The translations under genes were made by a program, and so were the position numbers. From NCBI GenBank assembly GCA_023101885.1, contig JALPQD010000102.1, forward strand, positions 1,178,001 to 1,242,000: DNA of 64,000 bases, in the 5' to 3' direction. The stretch comes from Typhlomys cinereus (Eukaryota; Chordata; Mammalia; Rodentia; Platacanthomyidae). Numbering within the stretch: position 1 is the first letter of the stretch; each line of letters begins with the position of its first letter. This document shows, piece by piece, positions 48,801 through 61,300 of this stretch. The notes beneath the pieces were generated by a model, which saw only the letters and a program-made list of their open reading frames with translations, was not told where the DNA came from and ran no database searches.

Positions 48801-51800
48801 GGCAAATGTTTTGCTGAACAATAATCCAGTGCTTTAATAGGATTTGTGCATGCATGTGTGCATATGTGCATGTGTGTACATGCTCATGTACGTGAATGTA
48901 GGTGTGCACATGTGGAGGACAATTTTGGAAGTAAATTCATACTTTCTACTTTTTCTGAAATAGGATCTTGCAGTTGCTTACGCTGGGCTAGCTGGCAATG
49001 GAATCTCTTATCCCTTCCTCTCATCTTTCTGTAGGAACACTGGGATTGTAGATACATGTTACTGGGTCTGATTTTATGTGGGTTCTTGTGATTTGAAGTG
49101 AGATCCTCATGTTTGTAAGGCAAGTGCTGTACCCACTGAGCCATTTCCCCAACCACCAATATTTTTATACCTTGTTAACTTTTTAATGTAAGTCCTTTAG
49201 TTCTTTGATTTATGGCTTAGGTTAGTCTTTACATTTGATATTTGTAGAATGCAGAAACAGGGCTGGAAAGAGAGCTCAGGGGTTAAGTCTCTGCCTTGCA
49301 AGTAGAAGGACCTGAGTTTGGATCCTAGATTCCATGTAAAAAATGACTGGTGGAAATGGCAACTGCCTGCACTCCTGGCCCTGGTGGGCGGAGTCTGGGA
49401 AATCCCAGAGTGAAGCAAAGTAATCCAAGATGATTCCAAAGTCACCCTTGGTCCTCCACGAGACACACGGTGCCCTCTCTCTCTCTGTCTCTTACATACA
49501 CACATACACACACACACACACACAAACTTAAAAAATACTCTTTAATTACAGAAACATTAAAGTTAGGGAGGTGAGCAAAATATTAAGCCAATAATAAAAT
49601 TTGCTTCCTGTGACTTGTAGCCAAGTAAAAATCTTGCATTTGACTCTGTATTCTGTCAGGCTTGGAATTCTTGAAATCTACTGTTCTATCATTTTCTCAG
49701 TTATATAGTTTGGTTAAATGAACTTTTGCATGTGGTCAGTGGTGTTTAGGAATAAAGGAACCGATTTTCAGCGTATGCTATAACTAAAAAGTTAGATTTT
49801 CTCACTAGGAATATAGACAAATCATTTAAATTTCATCGTGTTACTATCAACCACTACAAACTTCAATAGGCTGGTACTTTTCCATGTCTACTGTGGAAAC
49901 ATTAAAATGTAAAACATTTTAAATGTTACCTTGTGCCAAAGTTAAAAGTCATTTGACTTTTTTCTTATAGACTGAGACCTATACTCCTAAGAATCCCAGT
50001 TAACATCATACTGACTTTGAATGAGCAGCAATTATAACAGCACTGTGTGTGTATACATGTTCATGTATGTGTTTAAATGTGCGTGCGTGAGTGTGTGTGT
50101 GTTTTCCTACAGAGGCCAGAGGATGACATCAGGTGTCTTCCTCAGTCATGTCTCCACCTGTTTTATGAGACAGGATCTCTCATTGGTGGGAAACATATTG
50201 GCTAGCAGTAAGTCCTAGGGGTCCCTCTATCTCTGCTTCTCCAGAAGAAATTTGCCTTTGAGATTAGAGGTGTACAGCAAAGTGCTGTCTTTACACTGGT
50301 GTGGGGGATCAAAACTGGTTCTTGCATTTTTTTGTGCGGCAAGCACTTAACCGACTGACCATCTCCCTAAACATGTAATAATATTTTACAGTGTTCTAAG
50401 CTCTTTTCCTGCTAAATAAAACTATTAATGTCAGGTTTTGTTAGAATTCTGCAACAGTAGAAATGGTGTATATGTGTTTTTTTAATCAGATTTGTTGGGG
50501 TATTCTTCCTTGTTTTTAAAATTTTGTTTTCAGATAATCAAAATATGGTTATTTGGATCTTGCAGGGAAAAAACAGTTGAACAGAGGACCATTTGATCTT
50601 TTAGAGTTAAAAAGATAATAAAATATTCTGATCTTTTAGACTCCTCAACTACTACTCTTTTAAGAAAACCAGAAGAAGCTCGGTTATTAGGATATGCTTG
50701 TTCAAATCCAGTTGAAATATTAGAAGCACTGCTGTTTAGCATAGTAGATCATCATAAAGAAATGTTGGTACTTTGAACAGAACTTACTGTTACTTGAAGA
50801 AAATGAGAAGCTGTGCGTTGAACATCGATTGACTTATTTTGGTTATAAACTGGCTGGGTTTTTCCTGATTGCTGTCGATTCTGTTTTTGCTTGGTGTAGG
50901 TACTGTATGAACTTCCCACCAACACACAGTGGTGCTTTGATATTCAGTGGTGTCCCCGAAACCCTGCTGTCTTATCGGCTGCATCCTTTGATGGGAGAAT
51001 TAGTGTTTACTCAATCATGGGTGGAAGCACTGACAGTTTAAGGCAGAAACAAGTGGACAAGGTAATAAACAGGAAATGATAAGGCTTTTGATTATTGCTC
51101 CTGAAGTAGTAATCATACCATGCAATTAATTTTAAATGTCCCTACTGATTAACGATACTGATTTATTCAATAATTGGGATTAAACTGTTTTGGGGGATGT
51201 GATTTGGAAAAATGCCATGTAGTTTGTGTAAGTTAACTGACTCATGTTCTTTTTTTATAGCTGTCATCCTCTTTTGGGAATCTCGATCCCTTTGGCATGG
51301 GGCAGCCCCTCCCTCCATTACAAATTCCACAGCAGACTTCGCAGCACAATATAGTGCTACCTCTGAAGAAGCCACCACGATGGATCCGGAGGCCTGTTGG
51401 CGCTTCGTTTTCAGTAGGTGGACTTTCTTTTTATGGTTCAGAGAAGGAGAGGACTTTCTGGGATCAGTTTTTTTTATTTTTTAGAATTATTCAAATGGAA
51501 AAATTTGGGTTTCACAGTGGTTTTGCGGGCCATCGTCCTTCAAAATTTTCTTCTAGAATTTTTTTTTTCTTTTTAGAAAATTGAGTGACGGTTCGGAGCT
51601 GTAGCTCAGTGAGAGCACTTGTCTAGCATGCAGGAGGTGCTAGTTCATCCCCCATCCCCTTAATGCTGCCAGAAATACAGACGAAGAAAGAATTTTGAAG
51701 GTGTATCCATTCCATAAAATTTATTTTCTTAACCACGTTTAAATGAACAGCTTGAAGCTGGGTAATCCCAGCTTCTCAGAGTCTGTGGCAGGATGGATCC

Positions 51801-54800
51801 AAGTTTCTGACCAGCCTGGGCAGTCAGAGGAGCCCCGTGTCCAATGAGCCGACAAAGCTCAGTAGCATTAGGTGTGTACATGGTGCTGGAGAGTTGCCAC
51901 CACCTCAGTCTTCCTCCTCTCCTTTCTCAAAAACTTACTTGTTTCTCTCCTTTAGTTTGTCTTCTACTCTTCTTTTTTTTTCTTTTTCTTTTTAATTGCT
52001 AGTTTAATTGCAGAAAAAAGTAGCAATTAAAATGTCTGCTTTATGACCTGAGATTGAGCTCTGAATGCCCACGTAGAGGAAGGAGAAAGCTGACTTCTGA
52101 AAGTTATCTGCTGACTTCCACCTGCACCATAGCCTGCCTGTGTATGCCCTCACTTCTTCCTATGTAAACATGTACATATAAAAATAAGTGACCTGAACTT
52201 TGCCGTCTCAACCATATCAAGGGTACAGTATGGTGATGGATGCATATTTCTATAGAACAGAGGTCTGGAATCTTTTCAACTTGCTGTTCGGGGCATCCTG
52301 TCTGCTACAAAAGAGCATCTTGTCTGTGGGGCTTCACATGGTGGAAGGCCGAGGGGCCTAAGGACTTTCCCTCTCTTTCAGAATTTTGGTTATTCCATTC
52401 ACGAGAGCTCTGTCCTCTTGACTTAATTGCCTTTTATAAGCCCCACCTCTTAACACCAGCATATTGGGATTTAAGTTCCAACCTAAATATTGTGTAGGGG
52501 CGTGGTTGCTCATGCTTGCAACACCAGCACTCAGGAGGATGAGGCAGGAGGATTGCTGTAAATTTGAAACTAGTCTGGACTATAGAAACTGAACTGTCAA
52601 AGGGAAAAAACAAAAAACAACAAACAAGAAAGTCTTAGCAAAATAACACACCATTAAGACCTTCTTTTTTTATTTTTTTCTGTTTGTCATGAAAGAATGT
52701 TAAATTTTGTTATATACTTTTCTTTCATTAATTGATAGGACTTTTTATTTCTTAATATTTATCTTATTTATCTTAGAGAGAAAGAGAGACGAATTCATGC
52801 CCTGGCACCCTGTGGGCTTCTAGGTACCAAACTCAGGTCTCTGGGTTTCCAAGCAGGCCCCTTACTACCGAGCTGCTCGGGAGCCCCAGGATGATGAGTG
52901 TTTAATCCTTTATTTGGTTGGTGATAGTTTAATATGCTGAACCGTGCATTGCAGAGAATCAGAACCCTTTCCATGTGCTGTTGACTCAGCATGCTGGCGT
53001 TTTGTTGAGTTATAATTATCTCAGGGTATCAGAATAATGTTTGTAAATATTCTGTCTTTTTTCCATTTGGGAGGTTAGATTGTGCTAATTGTTTGTTATA
53101 GGACTGATAAAATTCTGCACTGAAACCATCTGGTTCTGAACTTTTGTTTTGGGGAAGTTACGGACCACTGATTCAGTACCTGTTAGAGGTCTATTCATGT
53201 TCTCCGCTGCCTCTCTTTCATTATATGTTTCTAGGGATTGCTCATTTCTTCAGCCTATCCAATTTTTGCTATAAAATTGTTCATATAGTCTAATACTTTT
53301 TATTTCTGTGGCATCTCTTGTAATACCTACTTTTACATTTCTGACCATTGTCAGGTTCTTTTTCTCTCTCTGTCTCTGTCTCTCTCTATTTAGTCCAACT
53401 AAATTTTGTCAGTTTTATTGGTCTCTGTTAAAAAAAAACTAGTTCAGTTTTGTTGATTTTTCTTTATTATGATACTTGCCCTCATCTTCACTATTTCCTT
53501 CTTTCTAATTTTGTTTTTAGTCTGTTTTTCTTCTTATTCTAGTTCCTTGATGTGTTATTAGATTGTTGAAGTTTTATTTTGTTTTCTTTTTTTTTTTTAA
53601 CTCAATTGTGCATGTGTGGACGTGTGTGTATGTGTATGTATATGTGCGTGTGTGTATGTGTGTGTGTGTGTATGTGTAGAACCACGGACGAATTCGGGAA
53701 CCACCATGGACGCCTCCACCTCCTCCTTGTTTACTCTGCCCCGGGATTTACAGGCTCCGCCCTATCAGGACCAGAAACGCAGGCTGCCCCCGCTTCTGCC
53801 CGGCATCTATACGTGGGGTCTAGGATCGGAACTCAGGACCTTCTGCCTGCCACCTCTCCAGCCCTCTTGTTTTCTTTTTGAGACAGTCTGATATAGCCCA
53901 GGCTGGCTCAGCTACTTAGTATATGACTAAGCATGACCTTGAACTCCTAATTCTCCTGCCTTTACCTCTCAAGTGCTGGGAATGCACACGTGTATCACCA
54001 CGCCAAGTATGAGATCATTTTTAATGCAGGTATTTTCTGCCCCACACTTGCTCTTTAGTACTGTTTTAGTTGCATCTCCTAAATTTTGTACATTGTATTT
54101 GTGTTTCCACTTGTCTCAAGATATCTTCTAGTGTCCCTACGATTTCTTTCTTGACTTTCTAGTGGTTCCTGAGAGTGTTTTCTCATATTTGCAAATTTTT
54201 CAGTTAATCCTTCTCCTGTTGATTTGTAATTTTATTCCACAGTGGTTAGAAAAGATAGGATCTCAGTTATTTCAATTTTCAATTGTCTGATTATATGATT
54301 TAAATCTTTAAAATTCTTATTCTGTGGCTTAAACATGGTCAGTCTTGGACAGTATTGTGTGTCCTTGAGAAAATTGTACTGAGATCTTGTTAGAAATAGT
54401 GTTTTGTGATGTGTCTGTATGTATGTAGTGTTCTTCAAGTTTTCCATTTTCTGAGTCCTTTCTTGTGGTTCATGTATCCATTATTGAAAGCAAGATATTA
54501 CAGTCTTCTACCTTTTTTTTTTTGAGACAGGGTCTCATGTAGCTTAGGCTGGCTTCAGATTTGGAGTGTAGCTGAGGATGACCTTCTGTCTACCAGGTAC
54601 TAGGATTACAGGTGTGCACCATTGTGACAAACTGAAATCTCCTACTGTTACTGTGCTATTATTTTCCCTTCTGTTTTTTAATGTTTGTTTCATGTATGTG
54701 GGTGTTTTCTGTTAAGAACTGTTTTATTCTGTTCAAGATGTTTCTGTAACACTTTGGAATTTATAAGTAACAGAAATATTTTGCTTGCAATCTGGAAACG

Positions 54801-57800
54801 GGGTGATACAAGATCCTAGATACAGGCCCTGGCAATTATAGTATCTCATCGGGGCTCACTCTCTGCTCTACATTGGTGTCTTCTTGGGTACCCTCACATT
54901 GTAGGAGGTACAGATTCTTTCAGCCCTTGTTTATTAAAATTGTTATTTCCACACTGCTTAGATTTATTAGAATTTATATTGTATTTAGAGGCATTTAATA
55001 TTTTATTTCTCTAAGTGTTTCGATATCTTGAATTTATGATTATTTTCACACCTTGATCACCAATCCCATCCTTGATCCACCGTAACCCTTCTTTTCCTTT
55101 GTCAGACTCCCTCTTATTTTATGTCTCTTCATATGGCTGGCCCGCCCATTGGGTTTCATCCAGCTTGCCTTTGGTGGCATGCCTGAGTACTTGCTGGAGC
55201 GTGGGTCCTATCAGTGGCTACACTGAGGAAAGCATCTTTCATTCCCTTCCTCATCGGCATTCACCTTCATCACCTCTCAGGGAGCTGTGAAGTAGAGGGA
55301 TTTTCAAGTTGTTGGTTTAAAAAAAACACCTAATGATTAATGTACGGCATTTATATTATTGTAGCTTGTAATTTTATATTAATATTCCATAGAACCAATT
55401 GAATAATAAGCTGAAATCTGGCTTAGATAACTGGGGATTCACAGTGGTTTTGGCCTTTTGTGAAGTTCTCTGTCATTTGAGATCGTTTGTACCTCACATG
55501 GTTTATGCATGTGTGTCTTTAGTTTTCTTTTCCTGTTAAGTTCCATAAGGATAATTAGTGTTTGCCAGTTTTTTTAATGTCTTGGCACTTTCTTCAATGT
55601 CTGACTTAACAAACATTTAATACTTTTGTCATAAACACCATAATCTATGCCTCTCTAGCATGTGGGAAGACCTGGGTTTTATCCTAGTACTGCAGAAAAA
55701 AATATAATCCACAGATGGTAAAAACCAATATAGTTCCATGTTTCCTTCTTTCCCTATGATGTTTACTATGTATCACTCTATTAGTCAAATATTAGCTATT
55801 TACTTGCTATATACAACATAGCATACCCACTATGTAAGGCACAGACGTTGTAAGGCACAGAAAAAAGTACTTTTGGTCCAGTAAGTGGGCTGTGAAAAAT
55901 GCAAGCAAACTGAAGGTTGGAACGTGCTAAAAGGTGGAGCATAGGAGAGTGTGTCAGTTAGTTTCAGTCAAGTTAGTGTATGTGTAGGCTGGAATTCTAT
56001 ATTTTACCAACTTTACAAGTAAGCACAGTTTTTGGTCACATCCTGGTGGTTAAAACTGAGTTCATTCGTTTCTTCTTCATTTCTTCTTTTTCAGTTCGGG
56101 GGCAAGCTGGTGACCTTTGAGCACGTCAGGGTGCAGCCGCAGCAGGGCGTGGGGCCGCAGCAGCAGGTGTTCATCAGTCAGGTGGTAACAGAAAAGGAAT
56201 TTCTCAGCCGATCAGACCAGTTGCAGCAGGTTGTGCAGTCACAAGGATTTGTCAATTACTGCCAGAAAAAAATTGATGCTTCTCAGACCGAGTTTGAGAA
56301 AAATGTGTGGTCCTTTTTGAAGGTAAAGTTGGCATTTAAAACCATTTTCTGTAAATACAGTTCTTCCTATTAGAATCTAAAATCTGTCTTCATATTCAAG
56401 AAACATTTGGAAAAGTATGATTTCAATAATGCATGATGAAATTAAGAATCCAGAGTGGGTGTGGTGATAACGCATCTGTGGTTCCAGAACTCTGGGAGGC
56501 TGGAGGGTCAGGGCCAGCTGTGCCCACAGTTCGGCAAGACTGTCTCAAAAAGACGAAAAAGCAAAAAACAAAACAGAACAAAAAAAAAACTTAAGAGTAT
56601 ACAGCTAGCATTTATAAGGAGTTCTTTTCTACTTCAACAACCTAATAAGAACCCTTTGAATAAGTACAAAACAACATAAAGGTACTTAAAGGAGAGAAAC
56701 AACATTCAAAGTTTTTAAAAAATTAGAACGTAAAGATTGCTATAATGAAAAAGATGCAATATTTGAGCCAGCGAGATGGCTGAGTGGTAAAGATGCTGGC
56801 CTTTCAGGCCTGATGACCTGAGTTCAGTCCCTGGAATCCACGTGAAGATCGAAGGAGAGTCCTGAACAGTGAATCTTGAGAATATAGATTTTAGATGGTT
56901 TTAGCAATTTTATTTGGAATAGGCTTCAAATATAGGTCTTTGTTTCAAGAATATATCTTTTTAAAGGTAAACTTTGAGGATGATTCTCGTGGAAAATACC
57001 TTGAACTTCTAGGATACAGAAAAGAAGATCTGGGAAAGAAGGTAGGCCTCTGGGAACGTATGGCTGTTCTTAAAATGCTCATGTTGTTTTTTAATAATAA
57101 AGTTCTACACAGTGCTAATCAGTCAGTAAACATTTAATAAGAATTTACATTTGGTTACCAAAGTTTTCAAATGTCAAACTCCACTTCATGCTTGGAATTT
57201 GAAGCTGCAGAACCACCTTTCCTCTGTATGTGACTGTCGGGAGCAGTTTGGCCATGACGGGTGAGACTGTGGGTCTCAGTGCTGGAACTCACACTGAGTA
57301 TGAGCAGTGGCGTGTTAACAGTGGCCTTGGAAGAGAACAGAGAGAGCAATTACTAGGTATCTCCCCAACTTCCTGCTCTAGTTGTGTCAATGTCTTCAGC
57401 ACGCAATTCTCCAACTGCATATTACTGACTTGGGTAGCAAATAGCTAGTAAAATATTTTGCAACAGGGGTGAATTGTATTGAACTTGCTTAAACAAAGAA
57501 TCCAAGTAGTTGCTCAATAGTTTAACATTTTTTTTTTTTTAACATTTTTTCCGCTCATACAAACTTAATAGGTATACCGGTTCCTTCCCTCCCTCCTCCT
57601 CCCCCCTCAATAGTTTAACATTTTAAAAAAGGATTCCCCTTTAGAAAGGGAAAGCATGCTCCAGTTTTGTCATGTTCTCAGAAAGGGGCCCGATCATTTT
57701 ATGTGTTGACATCATATCAGTAGGTTGGACACACCCCGTGGAAATCTTGAAGGCTCTTCACCATTCTTTTTCAGTGACAGACATTTTCTGCAGATCTGTA

Positions 57801-58341
57801 TATCACTGCCTAAGGGGTTGGATCCCATGCACTCTCGGTGTGCCATTCTCTGAGGTCACGTGGGTCTTGGGTCTCTTCACAGCCCCATTGCTTACTCCTT
57901 TGAAGTTGTCATGTTTCATTTCAGTATTGGCTTATATTTGTGCAGGCTGTAACTTTTTTTTTTTTTTCCAGATTTACAGGAGATTAATAAGAGCATTTTA
58001 CTTGCATACCTGAGAGTCTAATATGATGAATTAGAGTCTGATTGTCAAAATACTTCTAATGGTAGTTCTTTACATTTTGAGACTCAGAAGAACCATTTCT
58101 TAAAATTAATTATAATGGGCTGGAGAGACAGCTCAGGGGTTAAGCCTCTGCCTTCAAAGTAGATCCTGAGTTCGGATCCCATGTAAAAATGCCAGGTGGA
58201 AATGGCAGTGGCCTGCACTTCCGGCCCTGGTGGGCAGATCCTGGAAAAAATCACAGAATGAAGCAAAAAAGAGGAAGAAGCAATCCAGGATGATTCCTGA
58301 AGTCACCCTTGGTCCTCCACAGGGACACACCATGCTCTCTG

Positions 58342-58391
<50 letters not shown>

Positions 58392-61300
58392 TAAAGTTAA
58401 AAAATTAATTATGATTATTTAAGACAACAAAGTAGAAAAAATCATGTTTCTTCTAAGGCTGATTTTGTGGTTAAGCACCGGAGCTGATTGCTTCTGAACA
58501 CTAGCCCCTCTGGTGATGTGACAAGAACAACAAGGGCAATTCTGTACAGGTCTATTCTTTTCCTAAACATGCTGTCACTGATAAGAACTTGTGTGGATTT
58601 TTGCTCATAACAGTAAAATCTAAACATTGCTGTATGCCCTGAAGTGGAATTCCATTTAGTAGGTGGGTTGTTATTTTTATTTCAGATTGCTTTGGCCTTG
58701 AACAAAGTGGATGGATCCGATGTGGTAAGAAGGTCTTTAAAAATGGCTCAGTTTCTAAAAGCTGTAGCTAGATCATGACTTGGAAGTAGAATTTAAGATG
58801 CTTATGTGTTTTATGCTTCACGATGTAAAATAAATGCCAGCTCTAAGTATTTCAGTAAGTTCATACTTCTCAGCTGAGGTGTAGATAGTCAAGCTTTTCT
58901 TTCTTTTGGCATACTTGCATTTTACAGAAGAGAGACAATGAGGCGAATGGCCGCTCAGACAATCAAGCTAAGGCGAGCTCTGGCGAGAGACAGGGAAGGC
59001 ATTGCTAATCATCACTCTTCGCTGTTCTTTCTTTTAATGTTGTTTCTTAAGTAAATTTATTCAGTGTTGCTTCTTATAATCAGAGGAGCTCTGGGTGTTG
59101 TTGGATGGGTCTTTGGCGTCTTTGTTACTAATAACCTTTTAATGCTACGTTCTTCAACTTCCTCTGTAATTGTTTTGTGTACCAAAGGCTCTTAAGGACT
59201 CTGACCAAGTAGCACAGAGTGATGGGGAGGAGAGCCCTGCTGCCGAAGAGCAGCTCTTGGGAGAGGTACTTCCTTTTTTTTTTTTTTCATTTTTATATTG
59301 GACGACTGTGTGATAATTGCATATCTCACATTGAATTGTGGAAGTGTTTCTTGACTGCTTGTTGCCAGCTAAAATCGAAGTGTGTTGTTTTCTTAGCAAC
59401 ATTTAAGGTGGGAATCTGTTTACCTAACCTACAGAAGTACGGTCTCTGAACGCTAGCTCCCTGTCTGGGATTCTGAATGCATGGCTTCAGGAGCAGGTTT
59501 GTGAGGGTGGCTGCCGGTCTGCTGAGCCAAAGGGGATTCTGTTGAAATCTTGTTGCCTTGCACACAAAGTCATCGTTTTTAATTTTATAACCCACTCCCA
59601 GTGACAGGCTTCAGAAGTAGTCCTGAACTTGGGATACAAATAAAGAATATTTCACAAAGTTAAAGCATCGTGCCTTACTCTAAGTATGGCCTTAGCTGCA
59701 CTTGGTAATTTCTGTTGTAATTTATGTCACTAATTAAAAAGAGTCATTGAACACAGAGTTGTATCATTAATTTTTCCTTTTTGAGCTTCTGTTTTTAACC
59801 ACTAATAACTTAATTCTATGATTTACTTTTCCTACTTTCTAATTTGATTTCACCTTGTAAAATCAATCAACAGAGTTCTTGCATCTCCTCTCATCTTTGA
59901 TTTCTCATTGCTTTTGTGATACGGGAATATCCTGACTATGGGATATTTCTAATTCATTTAGTAAGTTATAAAAATAATTCATGGACATAATAAGATACCT
60001 ATAAAATATATTTTCTTTTGGAGTCAGTCTCCTAACATTTACCCATAGGACATGGATAAAACTTTACTGAAAATTTGAGGTATCTAGAGAAAATTATAGA
60101 CACATAAGTATATGTTCACTTATGTACAAAAAGATTAACTATGTAATAGCTGCATCGCTCATAGTGAATGACAGCTTCCCCATAGCTGTGTTGATGGAGT
60201 CTCCCCTGCATTGCTTTTATACTAAGGACACCAAGTGATTTTTCTTTCATGACTTAATTAAAACAAAAAGACCTTATAAGCAAACCTATAGACGTTGTGT
60301 ATATTGTCCATGCTTCATGGCACTCAGAGTTGAGATAGCTAAGAAAAATTCTTCACTTTTAATAAAATCTTCAGATATCTGCAGTGAATTTGTGCACTTG
60401 TTTATTTAACATTGTTTTGGGTGATTTTGAATTTTGCTTATGTTACATTATAGAAATGCATACTTCAAGAGATCTGAGATTATAAAATAAACTCAGATAT
60501 GAAAACTTTTTGGAGTAACTTGGTATCATCTCCTCAGGAGATGAATGGTCATACATACAGTTTGGGCCAGTAAATTATTCTGCAGCTTTATTTTGACTAA
60601 GTTGTTGCCTTTCCATCTCCTTAGCTCATTCAAGAGAAAAAACAAGAATCTGAATTTTTACTCTCACCTGGAGGAACACTGAATATTTCAGTCAGTGGGG
60701 GTAAGGACTTGCTGGTTTTGCTTTAAATTTCTTTATTAACCATTTGAAAACAAACATTCTCTAAGCTTAAATTAGAAACCAGAGTGCAGGCCTATTGGCT
60801 TTCTTTTTTGAGACAAGGTTTTCTTTATGTAGAAATGTCTGGTCTTGAACTCAAGAATCTTCCTGCCTCAGCTTTCCAACTGTCGAGATTTCAGTTATGT
60901 ACCTATAGCCTGACTAGAAATGTTGTCACGAGTGGTTAAGAAGGGTGACAGGTTGTGACAGTAATCTTAACTAGACCAGTTTAAGCAGTGTGGAAGTAGC
61001 ATTACTTTATGTATATTTTTGGTGTATTTCCATAATTCTTTTCCATAAGTAATAGCTTATGTTAGAAATTTAACCTGTTACTAATCAAAATTAGCATTGT
61101 ATTCTCTGTGCATAAAAACTGGTGTGTGTGTTTTTTTAAATTGGTTTTGGTAACAAACCTTTATTTAACTTGGGTGTTTTATCTCTTTGTTGCAGATATT
61201 GATGGTTTAATTACTCGAGCTTTGCTGACGGGTAATTTTGAGAGTGCTGTTGACCTTTGTTTGCATGATAACCGAATGGCTGATGCCATCATACTGGCCA

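Noticed and set aside
51597..51660. tRNA-gene-like sequence
   Set aside because: It has A- and B-box-like text but no full cloverleaf or terminator and resembles the ID-type SINE head found at other sites here.
58928..59007. Possible extra SEC31A exon after CATTTTACAG ([20 protein letters not shown], then a stop)
   Set aside because: The acceptor looks good, but no GT donor follows before the stop, and exon 13 joins exon 14 in the known order. It could only be a rare terminal exon.
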